Source: Edaphobacter bradus
GTDB taxonomy: Bacteria > Acidobacteriota > Terriglobia > Terriglobales > Acidobacteriaceae
DNA length: 64,000 bases
Reading direction: 5' to 3'
NCBI RefSeq assembly: GCF_025685645.1
Contig: NZ_JAGSYF010000001.1
Span: 1,240,001 to 1,304,000, forward strand
The position numbers and the translations under genes were made by a program. Positions 1 through 8,257 of this stretch are shown piece after piece (positions within the stretch are counted from its first letter, which is position 1; each line of letters starts with the position of its first letter). A model generated the notes under the pieces. The model did not search any database. It was not told the origin of the DNA and was given only the letters and a program-made list of their open reading frames with translations.

Positions 1-479
1 AACTGGCGAACGTAGACATTGTAGTCCTCGAGAACTTTGTTGTAGCGCTGGCGCCCTACGGCAATCCGGTTTTCCGAGCCGGCAAGTTCGTCCTCGAGCC
101 GCATGAACTGTTCGTTGCCCTTGAGGTTGGGGTACTGCTCCTGAAGGCGGAAGAAGGGGCCAAGGGCGACGTCGAGCTTCGTGTTGGCGTTGATCGCGGC
201 GGCGTGGTCCGAGCCTGCAGCCAGAACTCCGGCGCGGGCATTTGCGATGTTGGTCAGGATAGCGGATTCTTCGGCCACGTAGCCCTTAACCGAAGCAACG
301 AGGTTTGGGATGAGATCGAGGCGGCGCTGCTGGAGGACGTCTACCTGCGAGTAGGCAGCGTTGATGGCTTCGTTCTTCTGTACCAGAGTGTTCTTCGTGC
401 TGACATAGCTTCCGCCCGACAAGAGCAGAACGAGAACGAGAAGGCCGACTACGCCAAGTACGACCCATAATGATTTCAT
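1..479 (-). CDS. lemA: LemA family protein (3' end outside window)
   Basis: The reading frame starts at the ATG at 479-477 and runs off the left edge, so about 159 residues are visible of the family's usual 185-200. The product begins with a short cytoplasmic MKS, one hydrophobic segment (about residues 4-20), then the LemA helical bundle with the typical stretches YSQVDVLQQRRLDLIPNLV and FFRLQEQYPNLKGNEQFMRL. The role of LemA proteins in bacteria is not settled; they are membrane-anchored helical proteins. It lies 116 bp downstream of a TPM-domain gene on the same strand, a pairing common in bacteria, which suggests one operon. The identification is firm; the C-terminus cannot be assessed. 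Confidence 0.9.
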   Translation of the reverse strand, partial: MKSLWVVLGVVGLLVLVLLLSGGSYVSTKNTLVQKNEAINAAYSQVDVLQQRRLDLIPNLVASVKGYVAEESAILTNIANARAGVLAAGSDHAAAINANTKLDVALGPFFRLQEQYPNLKGNEQFMRLEDELAGSENRIAVGRQRYNKVLEDYNVYVRQ

Positions 480-595
480 GCAGTTCGATTCCCTTCTTCT
501 GAGGTTTCTTCTGGAGTTTTGGCAGGTCTATCCGGCAATGTATCACCAACGCCGACAGATCTGCCCTGATTGAAACGACATTTGCCGGAACGGGG

Positions 596-1372
596 CTACC
601 AGTCTCCGCTGGCTCCGCCTCCTCCGGAACCGCCGCCCCCGAAGCCGCCAAAGTCCCCGCCGTCATTGTCACGTCTACGATCGCCGCCTCCGCCTCCGCC
701 CATCAGATTGCCGAGCAGGAAGAAGATGAGCCCGGTGTTTCCGGTGCTGACAAGGAAGAAGAGAATCAGCAGAATGACACCGCCGCCGAGGACGATCTCG
801 GTCAGCGAAAGCTGGATGGGCCCGTGCTGGACTGGCTCGCGATGATACTGGTGCGTTGGCAGCGTAAGCGTGACACCGGCGTCCTGCGCTATGACGCCCG
901 CGATCTGGCGGACGCCGAGCGGGATGGCGGTGTTGTAGTCGCCCTGCCGCACGGCGGGCGACATGGAGCGGCCGATGTCGCCCACTTTAGCGTCGTTGAG
1001 GATGCCCTCAAGGCCATAGCCCACCTCGATGCGTCCGCGCCGGGGGGTCATGACGAAGATCATCAGCACGCCGCGGTCGGTGCCCTTGGTGCCGACCTTC
1101 CACTTGTCTTCAAGCTCGGTGGCAAACTCCTCGATGCTCTGGTCGTTGTCGAGAGTCTTGATGGTGACGACCGCGATCTGGGCCTGCGCCTGCCGGTCCA
1201 CCTGGGTGCAGAGAACTTCGAGGTTCTGTTTGGTTGTTGGGTTAAGAACTCCGGCGAAGTCGTTGACGTAGCCGGTAGGGGCCGGCAGTGAGCTCACGGA
1301 CTCGGCAGACAGCGACGCTACCGGAACAAGCAGAAAAAGGATGACGGTCAGCCATCGCAGGATGGTCTTCAT
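596..1372 (-). CDS. TPM-domain (YgcG-like) membrane protein
   Basis: 258 residues. A signal peptide (about 1-24) is followed by a TPM domain (about 35-160) with the signatures YVNDFAGVLNP, the QIAVVTI strand, DRGVLMIFVMTP and GYGLEGILND. A hydrophobic helix (about 190-222) comes next, then a Gly/Asp-rich low-complexity tail, as in YgcG-like proteins. TPM domains have been linked to phosphatase activity and photosystem maintenance in plants; the bacterial role is unclear. The gene precedes lemA by 116 bp on the same strand, so the two are probably co-transcribed and act together at the inner membrane. The family call is solid, the function unknown. Confidence 0.88.
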   Translation of the reverse strand: MKTILRWLTVILFLLVPVASLSAESVSSLPAPTGYVNDFAGVLNPTTKQNLEVLCTQVDRQAQAQIAVVTIKTLDNDQSIEEFATELEDKWKVGTKGTDRGVLMIFVMTPRRGRIEVGYGLEGILNDAKVGDIGRSMSPAVRQGDYNTAIPLGVRQIAGVIAQDAGVTLTLPTHQYHREPVQHGPIQLSLTEIVLGGGVILLILFFLVSTGNTGLIFFLLGNLMGGGGGGDRRRDNDGGDFGGFGGGGSGGGGASGDW

Positions 1373-1415
1373 TGAGGCTCATTCTACGCCCGAACGATGA
1401 GTGTGCCGTTGACGC

Positions 1416-2078
1416 TCATTCTGATGAGGGCGGTGCGGGACGGCCTCGTCCGGCGGGAGTTGGGAGTCCCTTGCTGCGGGCGATTCTGTCAATCATGACC
1501 ATGTGCTCATGAATGACGCGGGCGCCGTTGGTGACTGCTTCCTTCAGGACGGGATCGGTGGTGCTGTTGGCTTCGATGCGGAACTCGCGCAGGTCGGCGT
1601 GGTGGTCTCTGACCATGAAGGCGATGTACTGCGTGTCGAAGGAGTCGCCGGACATTGTGCTGAGCTTGTCGTACTCTTCCTGATCGGTCTTGTTCATGCG
1701 GTTTGTCAACTTGATTCCGAGGGAGTCCGCGATAGCAGCCATCTTCCGATTGAGTGCGGTGTGGTCTTCGACCATCTTCTGGCCGAAGCCTTTGACGTCG
1801 TCGCCTGTGCCCTTCTCCGCGGCGAGCTGTCCGAGCTGGACCTCGGCGAGCCCACCTTCGGCGGCATGGCGAATAAACGTCTTGTCGCGCATGAACTGGA
1901 CGGTGTCGCCACCGGTGTTGGAGTCCCGGATTGAGGTAGAAGGCTGCGCCTGACTGGGCAGGTTCGGCTGAGTCGCTGAGGCAGGAGGAGCCAAGGGCTC
2001 GTTCTGGGCGGAGACGAAGGAGGAAGGAAGCGCAACCGCGCAGACAAGGGCAAGGGGCCGGAGACAACGACAGGACAT
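1416..2078 (-). CDS. DUF4142 family exported protein
   Basis: 220 residues, with an upstream TAGGAG Shine-Dalgarno at good spacing before the ATG at 2078. A signal peptide (about 1-24, ending near VSAQ) precedes a Pro/Gln/Ser-rich linker and a four-helix ferritin-like DUF4142 domain (about 63-205). That domain carries the family pattern of DKTFIRHAAEGGLAEVQLGQLA, then VKGFGQKMVEDHTALN, and a late HEHMVMIDRIA helix. The C-terminal tail is Pro/Gly-rich. DUF4142 proteins are periplasmic or outer-membrane helical proteins of unknown function, common and multicopy in Acidobacteriota. The gene is divergent from the oligopeptidase B gene. Confidence 0.88.
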   Translation of the reverse strand: MSCRCLRPLALVCAVALPSSFVSAQNEPLAPPASATQPNLPSQAQPSTSIRDSNTGGDTVQFMRDKTFIRHAAEGGLAEVQLGQLAAEKGTGDDVKGFGQKMVEDHTALNRKMAAIADSLGIKLTNRMNKTDQEEYDKLSTMSGDSFDTQYIAFMVRDHHADLREFRIEANSTTDPVLKEAVTNGARVIHEHMVMIDRIARSKGLPTPAGRGRPAPPSSE

Positions 2079-2169
2079 GACAAACTCCTACTTCTTTTGT
2101 GTAGACGAGCTTACCTGAGGTTGCCTGACTGGCCGGTGCGAACGCGATATGCTGTCGATTGGAGCCCGC

Positions 2170-4257
2170 ATGATCGATACGACCGCACTGACACCGCCGA
2201 TTGCCCGCAAGGAACCCACGCCGACCACACTGCACGGCCAGACCCTGGAGGATAACTACCGCTGGATGCGGTACAAGAGTTCGCCGGAGCTGATCAACTA
2301 CCTTGAGGCCGAGAACGCCTACGCCAGTGCCGTGATGAAGCCGACCGAGGAGATGCAGGCAAAGCTCTACGCTGAGATGCTGTCGCATATCAAGGAGACG
2401 GACATCTCGGTTCCCTACCGCGATCACGACTGGTACTACTACACGCGGACGCTGGAGGGCAGCCAGTACCCGATTTACTGCCGCAAGGCGGCGACGGGGA
2501 CGGCGTTCGACGACTCGCAACCTGAGCAGGTGGTGCTGGACGTTAACAAGCTGGCCGAGGGGCAGGCCTTTATGGCCGTGGGTGGGATGAGCGTGAGCCC
2601 GGACGGCGCGAAGCTCGCCTATTCGACTGACAACACAGGCTTTCGGCAGTACACGCTGCATGTTCGCGATCTGAAGACGGAAGCTGACCTGCCGGAGACA
2701 GCGCAGCGCGTCGGTTCGCTGGCGTGGGCCGCGGACTCGAAGACGCTCTTCTACACGACCGAGAATGCAGTGACGAAGCGGCAGGACCATCTGTTCCGTC
2801 ATCGGCTGGGAGATCCGGTTTCAGATGACGCGATTATCTATGAGGAGCGGGATGAGCGGTTCAACCTGGGCGTGGGCAAGACGCGCGATGGACGATACCT
2901 CCTGATGGAAGCGGGAAGCCACACGACGACAGAGTGCAGCTATCTGGATGCGACGACTCCGGGCGGAGTGTTTCTGGTGATTGCTCCGAGAGAGGATGAC
3001 CATGAGTACTACGTCGATCATCGCAATGGGCTCTTCTATATCCGCACGAACGATACGGGAAAGAACTTCAGGGTCGTGACGGTTGCGGTGGACGGCGGCG
3101 GCCGGGAGGATTGGAAGGAGCTGATCCCCCTCAATAAGGATGTTCCGCTTGAGGATTTTGATGTATTTCAATCGTTCTGCGTAAGTTCCATGAGAGAGCT
3201 TGGACTGACGACGCTGGCGGTCCAGATGTTTGGCGTTGACGGAAGCCTAGGTGAGGCGAAGGAGATCAGCTTCCCCGAGCCGACATATACCGCGCAGGGG
3301 AATGTGAACCGGGAGTTTGTGACGGGGAAGTTTCGCTACAGCTACCAGTCGCTGGTTTCGCCGGCTTCGATCTACGACTATGACGTGGCAGCGGGAACGT
3401 CAGAGCTGCTGAAGCAGCAGGAGGTTCCTGGAGGATTTGATTCGGCTCGGTACGCCTCGGAGCGGGTTTGGGTGACGGCGGCGGATGGGGTGAAGGTGCC
3501 AGTGTCGCTGGTCTATCGGCGGGAGATGTTCCGGAAGGATGGAACAGGGCCGCTGTATGTGTATGGGTATGGGTCGTATGGGTATCCGCTGCCTGTGGGG
3601 TTCAGCCCGGCGCGGCTGTCGTTGCTTGATCGCGGTGTGGTGGTCGCGTATGCGCATATTCGCGGCGGCGGCGAGATGGGCGACACCTGGCACGATGCCG
3701 GAAAGATGATGGTGAAGCGCAACACGTTTATGGACTTCATCGCGGTCGTCGAGCAGCTTGTGGCCCAGGGGTATGGCGCGAAGGACCGGGTGGCGATCGA
3801 AGGCGGGAGCGCGGGCGGGCTGTTGATGGGCGCGGTGGTGAATGAGCGGCCGGATCTCTTTCACGTCGTGCTGTCGCACGTTCCGTTCGTGGATGTGATG
3901 AACACGATGCTGGACGCTTCCCTGCCGCTGACAGTCGCGGAGTACGAGGAGTGGGGGAATCCGAATGAGCCGGAGGCGTTTGCCTATATGCGGTCGTATT
4001 CGCCCTACGACAACCTGAAGCCGGGCAACTATCCGGCGATGCTGGTGAAGACAAGCCTCAATGACTCGCAGGTGATGTACTGGGAGCCGGCGAAGTATGT
4101 GGCGAAACTCCGGACGCTGAAGACAAACGACACTCCCTTGCTGCTGCACATCAATATGGATGCGGGGCATGGCGGGGCCTCGGGTAGGTATGACTACCTG
4201 AAGGAGATTGCGTTTGATTATGCGTTTCTGCTGACGCAGTTGAGGGTGGGGGCTTAG
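2170..4257 (+). CDS. ptrB: Oligopeptidase B (S9A serine peptidase)
   Basis: From the ATG at 2170 (GGAG at 2161-2164, 5-base spacing) the product is 695 residues, normal for oligopeptidase B; an upstream in-frame ATG at 2149 has no such site. The N-terminal beta-propeller (about 70-400) is followed by the alpha/beta-hydrolase domain. The catalytic triad is visible: Ser547 in GGSAGG, Asp632 in SLNDSQ, and His667 in DAGHGG. The enzyme cleaves short peptides, typically after basic residues, in the cytoplasm or periplasm; no signal peptide is seen. It is transcribed alone and converges with the ABC exporter gene downstream (6-bp gap). Confidence 0.92.
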   Translation: MIDTTALTPPIARKEPTPTTLHGQTLEDNYRWMRYKSSPELINYLEAENAYASAVMKPTEEMQAKLYAEMLSHIKETDISVPYRDHDWYYYTRTLEGSQYPIYCRKAATGTAFDDSQPEQVVLDVNKLAEGQAFMAVGGMSVSPDGAKLAYSTDNTGFRQYTLHVRDLKTEADLPETAQRVGSLAWAADSKTLFYTTENAVTKRQDHLFRHRLGDPVSDDAIIYEERDERFNLGVGKTRDGRYLLMEAGSHTTTECSYLDATTPGGVFLVIAPREDDHEYYVDHRNGLFYIRTNDTGKNFRVVTVAVDGGGREDWKELIPLNKDVPLEDFDVFQSFCVSSMRELGLTTLAVQMFGVDGSLGEAKEISFPEPTYTAQGNVNREFVTGKFRYSYQSLVSPASIYDYDVAAGTSELLKQQEVPGGFDSARYASERVWVTAADGVKVPVSLVYRREMFRKDGTGPLYVYGYGSYGYPLPVGFSPARLSLLDRGVVVAYAHIRGGGEMGDTWHDAGKMMVKRNTFMDFIAVVEQLVAQGYGAKDRVAIEGGSAGGLLMGAVVNERPDLFHVVLSHVPFVDVMNTMLDASLPLTVAEYEEWGNPNEPEAFAYMRSYSPYDNLKPGNYPAMLVKTSLNDSQVMYWEPAKYVAKLRTLKTNDTPLLLHINMDAGHGGASGRYDYLKEIAFDYAFLLTQLRVGA

Positions 4258-4263
4258 GCTGCC

Positions 4264-6219
4264 TCAAGCTTTGGCGGCGATGTCTTCTTCGATAACCTTG
4301 TCGCCTTCGCCGGGGGCGAGGAAGAGGTTGGTTTCGACGCCGTGCTGGCGGGTGTAGAGGTCGTAGTAGCGGCCGCCGAGGGCGTATAGCGTCTCGTGGT
4401 TTCCCCGCTCGACGATCTCGCCCTGCTCGACGACGAGTATCTGGTCGGCGCGACGGATGGTGGAGAGCCGGTGTGCGATGACGAACGTCGTGCGGCCCTG
4501 CATGAGGTAGCTTAGGCCGTTCTGGATCATGGCCTCGGACTCGGAGTCGAGCGAGCTGGTGGCCTCGTCGAGGATGAGGATGCGGGGGTCGGCGAGGATG
4601 GCGCGGGCGATGGAGAGGCGCTGGCGTTGGCCGCCGGAGAGCTTGACGCCGCGCTCGCCGACGATGGTCTCGTAGCCCTCGGGGAAGCGCTCTGCGAACT
4701 CATCGACTCGTGCGATGCGGCAGGCTTCCGTGAGCTGCTCCTCGGTGGCTTCGGGGCGGGAGAAGAGGATGTTCTCGCGGATGGTTCCGTCGAAGAGGAA
4801 GGTTTCCTGGAGCACGACGCCTAGCTGATTGCGGTAGCTGGAGAGCCGGACGGTCGCGAGGTCGACGTCATCGGCGAGGACCTGGCCGCTGGTCGCGGTG
4901 TGGAAGTCGCAGATGAGCGAGATGATGGTCGATTTGCCGGAGCCTGAGGAGCCGACGAGCGCGGTGACGGTGCCGGGCTTCGATTCGAAGCTGATGCCGT
5001 GGAGGACAGGCTTGCCGGGATCGTACTCGAAGCTGACATCGCGGAAGGCGACGTCGCCGTGGATGGGGCCGAGCACGTTGGTGCGGGCGGGGCTGGAGTC
5101 CTCTTCCAGCTCAGAGAGTATTTCGGTGGTTCGGTCGAGCCCGGCGACGGCCTCGGTGAGCTGGGTTCCGATGGCGACGAGCTGCACGATGGGCGCGATC
5201 ATGAACGCGAGGAACATCACATAGGTGACGTACCCGCCAGTGGTGAGGCGTCCGGCGACGACCTGGTGTGCGCCGAGGTACATGATGAGTGCGCCGACGA
5301 TTCCGAGCACAGCCGTCGAGGCGAGCGACATGAGCGACTGCGCGGTGAGCGAGGAGATGACGTTGCGCAGGAGACGCCCGACTCCGGTGGCGAAGACGCC
5401 GGCCTCGCTGGCCTCGGCGTGGTAGCCCTTGACGACGCGGACGCCGCCGAGCGATTCGGTGAGGCGGCCGGTGACCTCGGCGTTGATCTTCGAGCGCTCG
5501 CGGAAGATGGGGCGGATGGTCTTGAAGGCGCGCTGAAGGATGAGGCCGAAGATGATGAGGATGACGAAGGTGACCAGCGTCATCTGCACGCTGAGATGAA
5601 TGAGATAGCCGAAGGCGAAGAGCGCGGTAAGGACGCCGCCGAAGAAGTCGATGACGCCGGTTCCGATGAGGTTGCGGACGCCCTCGACGTCAGTCATGAT
5701 GCGGGCGACGAGAGTTCCTGTGCGGTTCGCGTCGTAGAAGGCGACAGGCAGGCGTCCGATGTGCGCCTGGACCTTCATGCGCAGCTCGGCGATGAGGCGT
5801 TGGCCCTCCATCGAGAGGAGTTGGGTGAGGGTGAACGAGGTAATGCCCTGCAGGATTGTCGCGCCGACGACGACGCCGACGATGATGGGCAGCAGGTGAA
5901 GCTGGTGCTTGCCCATGACGTTATCGATGAGATAGCGGGTCGAGGCGGGCAGAACGAGGCCGCTGGCGCGGTTGATGATCATCAGCAGGAAGCTGCCGCC
6001 GAGAAGAAGGCGGCGCGGCTTGATGAGCTTCCAGACCTCAGGCAGAACCTTTTTCAGGCTTGGCTTGGGACGCGACGCGGTGAGGTCGGCGGCAGTCGCC
6101 CGGCCGGTGCCGCGGGAGGGGCGGTCCGCATGTTTGATCCCGCCGCTGAAGCTTGAGTGCCCTAAGGAAGACATATCTGGCTGCAAGTGTACGACGACGG
6201 AGGCCTTAGGGGCAGACAC
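4264..6219 (-). CDS. ABC exporter half-transporter (MsbA-like)
   Basis: 651 residues in the fused membrane-ATPase layout. An N-terminal cytoplasmic extension (about 1-70) precedes a six-helix exporter domain (about 75-360) and a nucleotide-binding domain. The latter shows Walker A GSSGSGKST, a Q-loop, signature LSGGQRQRL, Walker B ILILDEATSSLDSES and switch IAHRLSTI, all intact. It should act as a homodimer exporting a lipid, drug or peptide. MsbA-like lipid flipping is possible but cannot be told from sequence alone. The start at 6219 is the longest; the ATG at about 6171 (MSSLGHSS) is an alternative. It is probably monocistronic. Confidence 0.9.
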   Translation of the reverse strand: MSAPKASVVVHLQPDMSSLGHSSFSGGIKHADRPSRGTGRATAADLTASRPKPSLKKVLPEVWKLIKPRRLLLGGSFLLMIINRASGLVLPASTRYLIDNVMGKHQLHLLPIIVGVVVGATILQGITSFTLTQLLSMEGQRLIAELRMKVQAHIGRLPVAFYDANRTGTLVARIMTDVEGVRNLIGTGVIDFFGGVLTALFAFGYLIHLSVQMTLVTFVILIIFGLILQRAFKTIRPIFRERSKINAEVTGRLTESLGGVRVVKGYHAEASEAGVFATGVGRLLRNVISSLTAQSLMSLASTAVLGIVGALIMYLGAHQVVAGRLTTGGYVTYVMFLAFMIAPIVQLVAIGTQLTEAVAGLDRTTEILSELEEDSSPARTNVLGPIHGDVAFRDVSFEYDPGKPVLHGISFESKPGTVTALVGSSGSGKSTIISLICDFHTATSGQVLADDVDLATVRLSSYRNQLGVVLQETFLFDGTIRENILFSRPEATEEQLTEACRIARVDEFAERFPEGYETIVGERGVKLSGGQRQRLSIARAILADPRILILDEATSSLDSESEAMIQNGLSYLMQGRTTFVIAHRLSTIRRADQILVVEQGEIVERGNHETLYALGGRYYDLYTRQHGVETNLFLAPGEGDKVIEEDIAAKA

Positions 6220-6296
6220 TCCACCTGTTTCCGATTAGATGATTTGGAGCTTAGTCCAGATGCTGCTTTTGTAAAAGGAAGTCGCAAAGTGTGCCG

Positions 6297-6683
6297 TCAC
6301 GCGATCCGGCTGCGGCGCGCCGCGATGAAAGAGCGGATGCAGAACAGGACGTAGATGAGGCAGAGCAGCGACATGGCTGACTTCTCAAGAATGGCGGCAG
6401 GACGCGGAAATTCGACGCCGTGGGAGAGACGGTAGGCGTCAATGTCCGCCGGGATCATCGATAGGAAACTGAGCAGGGCGACGGTGACCGAGATGTGCAT
6501 CCAGAGCATGCGCTTCTTGGCATCCTCGGATCGGGCCTGCACGCCAAAAAAGATGAAGATCAGCCCAAGTCCCGCGGGAATGAGGGCCGTGGGGTGAGCG
6601 CTTCCCGTCCCGACGAATCCGGCAATGCCGAGCAGAATGAGAAGGATGCCGAAGAAGATGGTCAGCTTAGCCATTGATTGCAT
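6297..6683 (-). CDS. Small hypothetical four-helix membrane protein
   Basis: 128 residues (119 if translation starts at the second Met, MAKLT, at 6674). AAGGAG lies just upstream; its spacing is 2 bases to the first ATG and 11 to the second, so the start is ambiguous. Four hydrophobic segments are visible (about 5-25, 31-48, 62-82, 98-118), and the tail is basic (ARRSRIA), consistent with a positive-inside C-terminus. I do not recognise the family. It is divergent from the CBS-domain gene and separated from the ABC exporter, so the context gives no function. Confidence 0.7.
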   Translation of the reverse strand: MQSMAKLTIFFGILLILLGIAGFVGTGSAHPTALIPAGLGLIFIFFGVQARSEDAKKRMLWMHISVTVALLSFLSMIPADIDAYRLSHGVEFPRPAAILEKSAMSLLCLIYVLFCIRSFIAARRSRIA

Positions 6684-6819
6684 TACTCCTTTTTGCCTGA
6701 AGGCTCAGGATACCTGATTCGCGCCGGAGCCCGCAGCCCTGGAAGACTTTGCCAAGTCTGCATGTAGAGGAATAAGCTGCTGGCCTCAGCTGAATACGGC
6801 CAGCATGGAGGAACCTTGC

Positions 6820-7266
6820 ATGAGTAAGCTTTCAACAACGATCGGTGCGGTTCTGCAGGGAAAGAGCCGCGAGATGTGGTCCACGACGCCGGATACCTCC
6901 GTCTACAAAGCCATCGAGATGATGGCGGAAAAACAGGTGGGCTCTCTGCTGGTGATGGAGCAGGACGACGTGGTAGGTGTGCTCTCGGAGCGCGACTATG
7001 CGCGCAAGGTGATACTGCAGGGACGGTCGTCCAACGAGACAACGGTTTCAGAGATCATGAGCCCCCCGATCTCCGTCTCGCCCGAACATACGGTGGCCGA
7101 CTGCATGGTGATCATGACGAACAACCGCGTACGGCATCTGCCGGTGAAGCAGGCAGGCAAGGTGGTGGGAATTGTCTCCATCGGCGACCTGGTGAACGCC
7201 GTGATCTCGGCGCAGGATGAGGCAATCCGCCATCTGGAGTCCTATATCTGCGGGACGCCTCGTTAG
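6820..7266 (+). CDS. CBS-domain pair protein
   Basis: 148 residues from the ATG at 6820, chosen because GGAGG at 6807-6811 sits 8 bases upstream; the ATG at 6805 overlaps that site. Two tandem CBS motifs fill the protein (about 13-70 and 78-135), with the typical MVMxxNRVRHLPV core and SIGDLV end. Stand-alone CBS pairs bind adenine nucleotides and modulate partner enzymes or channels; no partner is fused or adjacent. It ends 6 bp before the stop of the convergent SCO gene. Confidence 0.9.
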   Translation: MSKLSTTIGAVLQGKSREMWSTTPDTSVYKAIEMMAEKQVGSLLVMEQDDVVGVLSERDYARKVILQGRSSNETTVSEIMSPPISVSPEHTVADCMVIMTNNRVRHLPVKQAGKVVGIVSIGDLVNAVISAQDEAIRHLESYICGTPR

Positions 7267-7272
7267 CTGCGG

Positions 7273-8181
7273 TTAGCTTGCGGAGGCTTTCCGAATGGCG
7301 GCCACGACATCGGACGGCTGCCAGTCGTTGGTGGGATACCAGGCGGCGATCTTGCCGTCCTTGCCAATGATGACGGTTGAGAGCGAGTGGGTGAGGGTCT
7401 TGTTCTCGCCTGGGGTGACGCCAACGTCGAAGAATTGGGTCACGGTGGGGAGTTCTTTCTCCGAAGGTGCGGCGAAGTCCCAGTGGGTGAAGGTCTCTGT
7501 GGTGTAGCGGCCGGTGTAGGCTCCGCCGTAGCTGCGCAGAACGGCAGGGGTGTCGTAGGCGGGGTCGAAGCTGATGCTGAGAAGATGCGTCTGTGAGTAG
7601 AGCGCAGGGTCGGCGGCGAGGGCTTTGTCGATCTCGGCGAAGTTGCGGCTCATCTTGGGGCAGTAGTCGGCGAGCGGGCAGCGGGTGTAGATGAAGGTAG
7701 CGACGAGGACCTTGCCCTTGAACTGCGCGAGGTGGATGGTGCGTCCGCTCTGATTGAGTAGCTGGAAGTCCGGCACGTTGTCGCCGGGTGCCGGAACGTG
7801 GAACTGCACGGCGGGCTTGTAGTCGGGCCTGGCCTGCGCGGTGACAACGATGTTGTCGAGCAGGGCGTCGTGGAAGCCTCCTTCGTCCTGGTGGACGAGG
7901 AGAGTGGCGGTGATGCGGTCGCCGGGGTGCAGTTCGCTGACGATGCTGGGGTCTTTGAGCTTGTAGGGCATGACCATGGCGTCCATGAAGCCGGGGATGG
8001 CCTCGTGATCGAGCGTGACCTCAGTGGCGTTGGTGCTGACGACTTTGCCGCGGACGGGAAAGCTCCGGAGCGTGGCGGATGCATTTGCAGAAGCTGGCGG
8101 GGCGGACTGGCGGCATCCGGCGATGCCAACGATGAGCAGCAAGCTGAGGCAGAACAGGAGAGACAGGGACTTCCAAGGCAC
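7273..8181 (-). CDS. CusF-SCO fusion copper lipoprotein
   Basis: 302 residues from a GTG at 8181, placed 7 bases after AAAGGAG. A lipoprotein signal with lipobox IVGIAGC (Cys23) leads into a CusF-like domain (about 40-115: GKVVSTNATEVTLDHEAIPGF..MPY) and a thioredoxin-fold SCO/SenC domain (about 135-295). The metal site is visible as Cys168 and Cys174 in CPLADYCP, two residues longer than the classic CxxxC, plus His265 in LTHSLS. SCO proteins deliver copper to cytochrome oxidase CuA or keep thiols reduced; the CusF module would hand over Cu(I). No oxidase genes are nearby. Confidence 0.88.
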   Translation of the reverse strand: MPWKSLSLLFCLSLLLIVGIAGCRQSAPPASANASATLRSFPVRGKVVSTNATEVTLDHEAIPGFMDAMVMPYKLKDPSIVSELHPGDRITATLLVHQDEGGFHDALLDNIVVTAQARPDYKPAVQFHVPAPGDNVPDFQLLNQSGRTIHLAQFKGKVLVATFIYTRCPLADYCPKMSRNFAEIDKALAADPALYSQTHLLSISFDPAYDTPAVLRSYGGAYTGRYTTETFTHWDFAAPSEKELPTVTQFFDVGVTPGENKTLTHSLSTVIIGKDGKIAAWYPTNDWQPSDVVAAIRKASAS

Positions 8182-8257
8182 GATTCGACTCCTTTGTTGA
8201 TGATACTTGGACGGACGAGTGCGCGTTTTCCAAGGCCTGCTGGGGTATAACCGAGAC

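Noticed and set aside
4999..6156. 385-codon plus-strand frame opposite the ABC exporter
   Set aside because: Extremely Asp/Glu/Gly/Ala-rich, as expected from antisense of a GC-rich membrane gene.
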